Positions 4,305 to 8,751 of a stretch of 8,751 bases of DNA are shown here, one piece after another. The DNA comes from Candidatus Nomurabacteria bacterium. Its GTDB lineage: Bacteria > Patescibacteriota > Minisyncoccia > Phycocordibacterales > UBA10002. The stretch covers positions 1-8,751 of the forward strand of contig CALQZP010000043.1 in the NCBI GenBank assembly GCA_943349725.1. Reading direction: 5' to 3'. Positions within the stretch are counted from its first letter, which is position 1, and every line of letters begins with the position of its first letter. The notes beneath the pieces were generated by a model that did no database searches, was not told the origin of the DNA, and saw nothing but the letters and a program-made list of their open reading frames with translations. The position numbers were made by a program, and so were the translations under genes.

Positions 4305-5402
4305 CTAGATGCCTTGGCGTTTCAGCTCCTCTACGAGTTTCTTTGCTTCTTTTGAAAGTTTGGTGGGGATATCAATCGTGATACGAATGAGTAGGTCCCC
4401 ACGGCGAGTTCGGTCAATCGGCACACCCTTACCACGTAGGCGAAGCATTTCGCCCGGTTTAATACCCTCAGGGATTTTAACGATCACATTGCCGTCCAAG
4501 GTTTCGATCGTATATTCATCTCCAAGAAGTGCGCTTGAAAGCTTCACGGGGAGGTCCATCACGAGGTTCGTGCCTTCTCGTTTAAAGAGCAGGTGCTTCG
4601 TCACATGTATCTTGACGTATAGGTCACCAGACGTGCCCCCGCGAATGGCCTCGCCTGCTCCGCCAAGACGGATAACCTCGCCATCCTCAATACCTGCCGG
4701 AGCTCGCACCATAATCTCCTCCTGCTTCCTGGTAATACCCGCCCCATGACAGCTCGCGCATTTTTCAGATGGCATCTGTCCTCGGCCCTCGCAGGCGTCA
4801 CATGCTTTTGTTGTCTGCACCGAACCAAAAATAGAGCGACGATTTTCGCGCACCTTTCCATTTCCGTTGCAGGTTTTGCAGGTTTCCATCTTTGCGCCGG
4901 GTTTTGCACCGTTTCCCTTGCACACCTCGCAGGTACTTGTTTTATTAAGTAGCATTCTTCGCTCGGTGCCGAAGATAGATTCGGAGAATGAAAGCTCAAT
5001 GTCCACGGACACGTCTCGTCCTCGACGAACTCGTTCTCGTTGTCCACCAAAAAAATCACTAAAGATGTCACCGAGGTCAAATTCAAAACCGTTGGCGTTA
5101 CCGTTAAATCCTTGCCCTTGGGCGAAGTTTGAGAAGTCAAAACCCTCTCCGTCGGAGGCGGATCCGCCTTCGGCGGAAAAGCCATTGCCACCGCTAAAGA
5201 CACGGCCATACGCGTCATACTCGGCGCGTTTCTTGTCATCGGAAAGTACACCGTAAGCTTCATTAACCTCTTTGAACCGCGCCTCATCACCTCCCTTTTT
5301 ATCGGGGTGGTATTTGTGCGCGAGCGTACGGAACGCTTTTTTGACGTCCTCCGGTGAGGCGTTTTTGGTTATCCCGAGAAGTTCGTAATAATTTTTTGAC
5401 AT
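4305..5402 (-). CDS. dnaJ: Chaperone protein DnaJ (Hsp40)
   Basis: 365 residues, typical for full-length type I DnaJ. The J-domain (about 4-66) has HPD at 32-34. A Gly/Phe/Asn-rich linker (67-125) contains a repeated FDFSNF/FDLGDIF pattern. Four CxxCxGxG zinc repeats follow: CEVCKGNG (158), CKTCNGNG (175), CDACEGRG (201) and CASCHGAG (215). The rest is the C-terminal substrate-binding domain, ending in a basic helix. DnaJ delivers unfolded clients to DnaK and triggers ATP hydrolysis in the cytoplasm. The ATG at 5402 directly precedes the conserved YYELLGI. There is no Shine-Dalgarno sequence; the A of the ATG is also the last base of an ATTCGTA iteron. It lies 252 bp downstream of dnaK, separated by hairpins and a possible own promoter. 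Confidence 0.97.
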   Translation of the reverse strand: MSKNYYELLGITKNASPEDVKKAFRTLAHKYHPDKKGGDEARFKEVNEAYGVLSDDKKRAEYDAYGRVFSGGNGFSAEGGSASDGEGFDFSNFAQGQGFNGNANGFEFDLGDIFSDFFGGQRERVRRGRDVSVDIELSFSESIFGTERRMLLNKTSTCEVCKGNGAKPGAKMETCKTCNGNGKVRENRRSIFGSVQTTKACDACEGRGQMPSEKCASCHGAGITRKQEEIMVRAPAGIEDGEVIRLGGAGEAIRGGTSGDLYVKIHVTKHLLFKREGTNLVMDLPVKLSSALLGDEYTIETLDGNVIVKIPEGIKPGEMLRLRGKGVPIDRTRRGDLLIRITIDIPTKLSKEAKKLVEELKRQGI

Positions 5403-5455
5403 ACGAATTAAATACCAATCAACGAATGAAAACCAATCTACTAATACCTACGAAT
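5402..5455 (-). repeat. Six ATTNGTA-type iterons directly before dnaJ
   Basis: On the plus strand the units are TACGAAT 5402, TACCAAT 5413, AACGAAT 5421, AACCAAT 5431, TACTAAT 5439 and TACGAAT 5449, spaced 8-11 nt apart. The reverse complement is ATTNGTA or ATTNGTT. The last unit runs into the dnaJ start codon. The same unit type occurs six times before dnaK (7603-7654). Confidence 0.7.
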
Positions 5456-5482
5456 AAGACAGAAGAAATTGAGAATGGATAA

Positions 5483-5488
5483 AGTATA
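5483..5488 (-). promoter_or_regulatory. Possible -10 box of a dnaJ promoter
   Basis: TATACT on the minus strand (5488-5483), within TATATACTTTAT. The expected -35 position has only a poor match. A start near 5476 would place the iterons in the 5' leader. Speculative. Confidence 0.25.
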
Positions 5489-5529
5489 TAGCACCAGGCT
5501 TTTCGCATGTATTGACGGACTACGGATAC

Positions 5530-5657
5530 TGTAGCGCTACACCACCTCTATGCTCCCCTCCCAACAAGGAGGGGAGGAAGAGGTGATGTGATTGGATCCC
5601 GCATCAAGTGCGGGATGACGTAAAATATAGTCGCTAAGAGCTCCTTATTTTACGTCA
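5530..5657. repeat. Chain of hairpins between dnaK and dnaJ
   Basis: Four palindromes follow one another. TGTAGCGCTACA is at 5530-5541. CACCTCT/AGAGGTG (5543-5549 with 5579-5585) encloses CTCCCCTCC/GGAGGGGAG (5553-5561 with 5568-5576). ATCCCGCA/TGCGGGAT is at 5596-5603 with 5609-5616. A perfect 12-bp pair TGACGTAAAATA/TATTTTACGTCA is at 5616-5627 with 5646-5657; it includes the dnaK stop codon. None has a T-tract on the minus side, so they look like mRNA stabilisers, processing sites or dispersed palindromic repeats rather than simple terminators. No gene is visible in this gap. Confidence 0.55.
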
Positions 5658-7586
5658 CTTTGTTTCGGCATCGCGGACAGGACCTTGCTCCGAGCCTGTC
5701 GAGGGACCCTCGGGACCCTTGTCGTCCTTTTTTGCCTCCGGCGCGCCTTCTTGGGCGCCTGGAGCGGGCTGTTGCTTGTAGAGCTCCTGGCCAACCTTTT
5801 GGAGCTCCTGTGAGAGGGTTTCGGTGGCAGTTTTAATTGCGCCAAGGTCGGCTCCATCTTTTACCGACTTTAGTCCGGCAATTTTTTCTTCAACGAGCTT
5901 TGCTGAATCGGCGGACACTTTCTCTTTGTTGTCTTTGAGTGTTTTCTCCGCAGTGTAGATAAGTTGCTCGGCTAGGTTCTTCACCTCCACAAGTTCGCGC
6001 TTCTTTGCGTCCTCGTCCTTGTGAGCCTCAGCGTCCTTGCTCATCTTTTCAATCTCCTCCTTTGAAAGTCCTGAACGAGCTTCAATACGGATAGACTGCT
6101 CCTTCCCCGTCGCCTTGTCCTTTGCCTTCACGGCGAGAATACCGTTAGCGTCTACGTCAAAGGTTACTTCAACCTGTGGCATACCGCGCGGTGCGGGTGG
6201 AAGTCCATCCAGGATAAATCTTCCGAGCGACTTGTTGTCGGAAACCATAGGGCGTTCGCCTTGCACAATGTGGATTTCAACGGATGTCTGGTTGTCCGCA
6301 GCGGTTGAGAACACCTGTGACTTCGCGCTTGGAATGGTCGTGTTCTTCTCGATAAGCTTTGTCGCGACGCCACCGAGCGTTTCAATGCCGAGCGAAAGAG
6401 GAATAACATCTAGAAGCAAGATATCCTTCACATCTCCGGCAAGAATACCTCCTTGAATAGCAGCGCCAATCGCCACCACTTCATCCGGGTTCACACTCAT
6501 ATTAGGCTCTTTGTTGAAGAAATCCTTGACGGCTTTTTGCATCATCGGCATACGGGTCTGACCTCCGACAAGAATAACCTCCTTAATGTCCACTACTTTA
6601 AACGGCGAAGCGTCCATTGCACGCTTCGTTATCATCATCGCGCGGTCAACAAATTCTTGCGCAATTTCTTCAAGTTTCGCGCGCGTCATCGTCACGAGAA
6701 GGTGCTTGGGTCCATCGGCACCCGAGGTGATGAACGGAATATTGATTTCCGTCTGCACCGCGGTTGAAAGTTCAATCTTCGCTTTCTCACCAGCCTCATC
6801 AAGTCGCTGGAGTGCGAGCGGGTCTGCTTTGAGGTCAATGCCGTTTTCTTTCTTGAAGGTGTCTGCCAGCCAGTTCACGATTTTGTGGTCAATATCACGA
6901 CCTCCAAGATGTGAGTCACCGTCGGTTGATTTAACTTCGATAGAGTTTTCACCATCCTCGCTCATTCCTACTTCAAGAATAGATACGTCAAAGGTACCGC
7001 CTCCGAAGTCAAAGACAGCGATTTTCTCTTCTTTCTTTTTGTTGAAGCCGTAGGCAAGTGCCGCTGCTGTCGGCTCGTTTATGATGCGCTTCACCTCAAG
7101 TCCCGCGATTTTACCGGCATCCTTGGTTGCCTGGCGCTGTGCATCGTTGAAGTAGGCGGGGACGGTGATGATTGCTTCCGTTACCGGTTCCCCGAGACGC
7201 GCCTCGGCGTCAGCTTTGAGCTTCGCCAGAATCTTTGCAGAGACTTCCTCAGGACGTTCCCATTTGTCGCCCAGTTTTACCTCAATACCACCGTTTGTGG
7301 ATTTACGCACTTCAAACGGAACATTCTTGATATCTTTCTGCACACCTTCCTCCTCAAAAGTGTGTCCCATAAATCGCTTAATCTGAAAGACGGTATTTTT
7401 CGGGTTCGTTACCGCCTGGCGCTTCGCAAGAAGTCCCACGAGGCGCTCACCGGTCTTAGACTGTGCGACGATAGAAGGAGTGGTGCGCACTCCTTCAGCA
7501 TTTTCAAGTACCTTAGGGCTTCCTCCCTCCATAATGGCAACGGCCGAAAAGGTGGTCCCGAGGTCAATTCCAATTATTTTTCCCAT
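5655..7586 (-). CDS. dnaK: Chaperone protein DnaK (Hsp70)
   Basis: 643 residues, full length. The ATPase domain has IDLGTTFS (7-14), YFNDAQRQATKDAG (145-158), INEPTAAALAYG (169-180), FDFGGGTFD (192-200) and the adenosine motif ILVGGQTRMP (338-347). The interdomain linker is DVIPLSLG (393-400), followed by the substrate-binding beta domain (to about 505) and the helical lid. DnaK binds exposed hydrophobic segments in an ATP-driven cycle with DnaJ and GrpE. ATG 7586 (MGKIIGIDLGTT) is the family start; the frame continues 13 codons upstream, but only through iteron DNA. There is no Shine-Dalgarno sequence. The C-terminal tail is unusual: after a Gln/Pro/Ala/Gly/Lys linker it ends GPSTGSEQGPVRDAETK instead of the common acidic DAEFEEVKD-type end. 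The DNA for that tail resembles a dispersed GAGCCTGTCGA-type palindromic repeat. Confidence 0.98.
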   Translation of the reverse strand: MGKIIGIDLGTTFSAVAIMEGGSPKVLENAEGVRTTPSIVAQSKTGERLVGLLAKRQAVTNPKNTVFQIKRFMGHTFEEEGVQKDIKNVPFEVRKSTNGGIEVKLGDKWERPEEVSAKILAKLKADAEARLGEPVTEAIITVPAYFNDAQRQATKDAGKIAGLEVKRIINEPTAAALAYGFNKKKEEKIAVFDFGGGTFDVSILEVGMSEDGENSIEVKSTDGDSHLGGRDIDHKIVNWLADTFKKENGIDLKADPLALQRLDEAGEKAKIELSTAVQTEINIPFITSGADGPKHLLVTMTRAKLEEIAQEFVDRAMMITKRAMDASPFKVVDIKEVILVGGQTRMPMMQKAVKDFFNKEPNMSVNPDEVVAIGAAIQGGILAGDVKDILLLDVIPLSLGIETLGGVATKLIEKNTTIPSAKSQVFSTAADNQTSVEIHIVQGERPMVSDNKSLGRFILDGLPPAPRGMPQVEVTFDVDANGILAVKAKDKATGKEQSIRIEARSGLSKEEIEKMSKDAEAHKDEDAKKRELVEVKNLAEQLIYTAEKTLKDNKEKVSADSAKLVEEKIAGLKSVKDGADLGAIKTATETLSQELQKVGQELYKQQPAPGAQEGAPEAKKDDKGPEGPSTGSEQGPVRDAETK

Positions 7587-7602
7587 AGGTTTTAATAACA
7601 GA

Positions 7603-7654
7603 TACCAATATACAAATGGTACCAATGATACTAATAATACGAATCGCTACGAAT
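7603..7654 (-). repeat. Six ATTNGTA iterons directly before dnaK
   Basis: Plus-strand units, all exactly TACNAAT, start at 7603, 7611, 7620, 7629, 7638 and 7648 (spacing 8, 9, 9, 9, 10). The fourth base varies (C, A, C, T, G, G) while the other six never change. The array ends 16 nt before the dnaK ATG. Its near-10-nt period would put the units on roughly one face of DNA. Confidence 0.78.
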
Positions 7655-7666
7655 ATGAAATTCGGA

Positions 7667-7708
7667 GCAGGCTAACAGCTTGAAGCTGAAAGCTAGAAAC
7701 TAAAAGCC
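7667..7708. repeat. Degenerate 7-bp tandem repeat, six units
   Basis: Six consecutive heptads in exact register with consensus NNAAGCT, for example AACAGCT (7674), TGAAGCT (7681) and GAAAGCT (7688). The array overlaps the last codons and stop of the 103-residue ORF. It probably reflects slippage expansion. Confidence 0.45.
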
Positions 7709-8004
7709 GGGGCTCGTATTTGAATTGAGGTCAAGAAATCAAGAGTAAAGTAGGGAGAGACGAGTTTATAAAAACTTCTTCGAGAAATGGGGGCTTCTTC
7801 AGCAAAAGTAACCGAAGGTAGGTAGGTTACCTCGTGGGTCTCGGTGGTTCCCGCGAGTGTTTGAATCGCTTCATATGAAAGTACGCGTCCGCGGAGTTTG
7901 CCCTCTCGCTCAACAACGACGAAACTCACCAAAAATAGCCGGCCGTTTCTAGAAACGACTTTTTCAAATACTTCAAACTGGTTTTGGTAGATAACTTTTT
8001 TCAT
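7693..8004 (-). CDS. Hypothetical protein, 103 aa, between grpE and dnaK
   Basis: Not recognised. It begins MKKVIYQNQFEVFEKVVSRNG and continues with a predicted beta-rich section (RLFLVSFVVVEREGKLRGRVLSY, 22-44), then TYLPSVTFAEEAPISRRSFYKLVSPYFTLDF. There are no cysteines, signal peptide or membrane segment. It reads like a small all-beta or alpha+beta cytoplasmic protein. The last residues (APAFSF) are encoded within the heptad repeat, so the C-terminus may be poorly constrained. A GGGAG lies 11 nt upstream of the ATG, further than usual, and is tied up in a hairpin (8016-8034). It sits between grpE and dnaK on the same strand, so it may be co-transcribed, but a heat-shock role is only suggested by position. 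Confidence 0.65.
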   Translation of the reverse strand: MKKVIYQNQFEVFEKVVSRNGRLFLVSFVVVEREGKLRGRVLSYEAIQTLAGTTETHEVTYLPSVTFAEEAPISRRSFYKLVSPYFTLDFLTSIQIRAPAFSF

Positions 8005-8015
8005 TTTTTCTTATT

Positions 8016-8063
8016 CTCCCTTTTCTAAAGGGAGCACTCCGTCTTCGGAGGAGGGATTTTTTT
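8016..8063. repeat. Tandem hairpins between grpE and the 103-aa gene
   Basis: CTCCCTTT/AAAGGGAG (8016-8023 with 8027-8034, 3-nt loop) is followed by CTCCG/CGGAG (8037-8041 with 8046-8050). On the plus strand, GAGGGA and seven T (8057-8063) come next, a terminator-like layout facing away from the genes. On the minus strand, the first hairpin sequesters the GGGAG upstream of the ATG at 8004. Confidence 0.4.
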
Positions 8064-8088
8064 ATAAAATTTTCTGCGCTATCGGCCA

Positions 8089-8107
8089 CCTCCTTTAGGA
8101 AAGGAGG
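8089..8107. repeat. Hairpin directly after grpE
   Basis: A perfect 8-bp stem CCTCCTTT/AAAGGAGG (8089-8096 with 8100-8107) with loop AGG, starting 2 nt past the grpE stop codon. No T-tract follows on the minus strand. The stem pairs a Shine-Dalgarno-like strand with its complement. Confidence 0.45.
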
Positions 8108-8109
8108 AA

Positions 8110-8694
8110 TTAAGATTCCTTGTATTCCGCAAGTTTAACTTTTGCAGGTTGCACGATTTTTCCGTGCAGTGAATATCCTTTTTGCACGACATCGGCGACT
8201 GTATGATTTTCTTTTTCGTTTTGTGTCGGTACTGTGGCGATACTTTCGTGGCGAAGCGTATCAAACGACTCCCCCACTTTCGGCTCAATAAGTGAAATAC
8301 CATTTTTCTCAAGGGCAGTGAGAAGTTGTGAGTAGATGTACTGCACACCCATGCGCCAATTAAGGTCAACTTTCTCCCAAGCCATTTTGTTACCAAAGGC
8401 ACTGTGAAAACTATCCAGAGCGGGAAGCACATCCCTAATGACATCCTCCTTTGAGAACTTCACGAACTCGGCGCGAGATTTATCCTCGTCCTTACGTGCG
8501 TTCGCATAGTCAGCCTTCGTTCTCTGCCAACCCTCAAGGTATTCCTGACGTTCCTTCCGGGAAATTTTGAGCTTCTCTTTAAGCGCCTGAATTATCTCGG
8601 CAGGGTCCTTGGCGTTATCAGAATCCAGTTCCGATTCAAACACAATGTCCTCTTCAGGCTCGGTATTTGTTGGTTTTTTTTCTGTTTCGTCCAT
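8110..8694 (-). CDS. grpE: Nucleotide exchange factor GrpE
   Basis: 194 residues. The disordered acidic N-terminus (1-30) is followed by a long dimerisation helix (about 31-80) with the signature YLEGWQRTKADYANARK (52-68). Next come VLPALDSFHSAF (89-100) and the C-terminal beta domain with FDTLRHESIATVP (144-156), TVADVVQKGYSLHGKIVQPAKVKL (165-188). GrpE opens the DnaK nucleotide cleft to release ADP. ATG 8694 (MDETEKK) is chosen because the 17 codons further upstream lie in the promoter. No Shine-Dalgarno sequence precedes it. It is the first gene of the leftward chaperone cluster. The acidic N-terminal part is poorly conserved in the family, so its lack of match is normal. Confidence 0.95.
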   Translation of the reverse strand: MDETEKKPTNTEPEEDIVFESELDSDNAKDPAEIIQALKEKLKISRKERQEYLEGWQRTKADYANARKDEDKSRAEFVKFSKEDVIRDVLPALDSFHSAFGNKMAWEKVDLNWRMGVQYIYSQLLTALEKNGISLIEPKVGESFDTLRHESIATVPTQNEKENHTVADVVQKGYSLHGKIVQPAKVKLAEYKES

Positions 8695-8716
8695 ATATTT
8701 GACAAATGTAGGCTGT

Positions 8717-8745
8717 ATGTTACCAATTTTACCAAAACTGCGCAA
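8717..8745 (-). promoter_or_regulatory. Promoter candidate for grpE
   Basis: TTGCGC (8745-8740) and TAACAT (8722-8717) are 17 nt apart on the minus strand, with a start near 8710. Two iteron-like words (TTTGGTA, ATTGGTA) overlap the spacer and -10 box, and ATTTGTC lies further down. No CIRCE palindrome is visible in the short stretch available. Confidence 0.4.
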
Positions 8746-8751
8746 GGTCTC

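Noticed and set aside
7587..7625. 13-codon extension of DnaK
   Set aside because: It translates the ATTNGTA iterons; MGKIIGIDLGTT is the conserved start.
8695..8745. 17-codon extension of GrpE
   Set aside because: The stretch contains the likely promoter and iteron-like words; MDETEKK is a normal acidic GrpE start.

Overview
The window looks like a chromosomal segment of a Candidate Phyla Radiation (Patescibacteria, probably Parcubacteria-like) genome. This is an inference from several signs: very short genes, small lineage-type hypothetical proteins, a PaaX/Cas2-like winged-helix protein, a SpeD-like pyruvoyl enzyme beside a bacterial deoxyhypusine-synthase-like protein, and start codons mostly without Shine-Dalgarno sequences. 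The intergenic DNA is rich in hairpins and short repeats. No phage, transposase, rRNA or CRISPR array is visible.

Layout. Positions 1-164 hold the tail of a truncated plus-strand ORF. At 225-1262 (+) lies a deoxyhypusine-synthase family enzyme with its own promoter. It converges on a minus-strand unit made of a SpeD-like decarboxylase (1442-1828) and a 57-residue single-pass membrane protein (1263-1436). Upstream of the SpeD-like gene, 1857-2047 looks like an attenuator: promoter, 19-codon reading frame, antiterminator/terminator choice, then a second promoter. Positions 2059-2225 hold a repeat with a DnaA box, an 85-bp inverted-repeat element and a terminator. Next, all on the minus strand, come an unrecognised protein (2249-2803), a HIT-family protein (2887-3351) and a tRNA-Arg(CCG) (3354-3425) whose acceptor stem doubles as the HIT gene's Shine-Dalgarno sequence. 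A PaaX/Cas2-like gene (3582-4175) is bracketed by 30-bp inverted repeats.

The right half is a heat-shock cluster transcribed leftward: grpE (8110-8694), an unknown 103-residue protein (7693-8004), dnaK (5655-7586) and dnaJ (4305-5402). The order matches the cycle: GrpE exchanges nucleotide on DnaK and DnaJ stimulates its ATPase. No CIRCE element or hrcA gene is visible. Instead, dnaK and dnaJ are each preceded immediately by six iterons of the form ATTNGTA (two of the dnaJ units end in T) at 8-11-nt spacing.

The most interesting new candidates are the attenuator upstream of the SpeD-like gene, the two-gene polyamine module with altered substrate residues in both enzymes, the iterons before both chaperone genes, the tRNA/Shine-Dalgarno overlap, the repeat carrying a DnaA box near two promoters, and the inverted-repeat-flanked Cas2-like gene.
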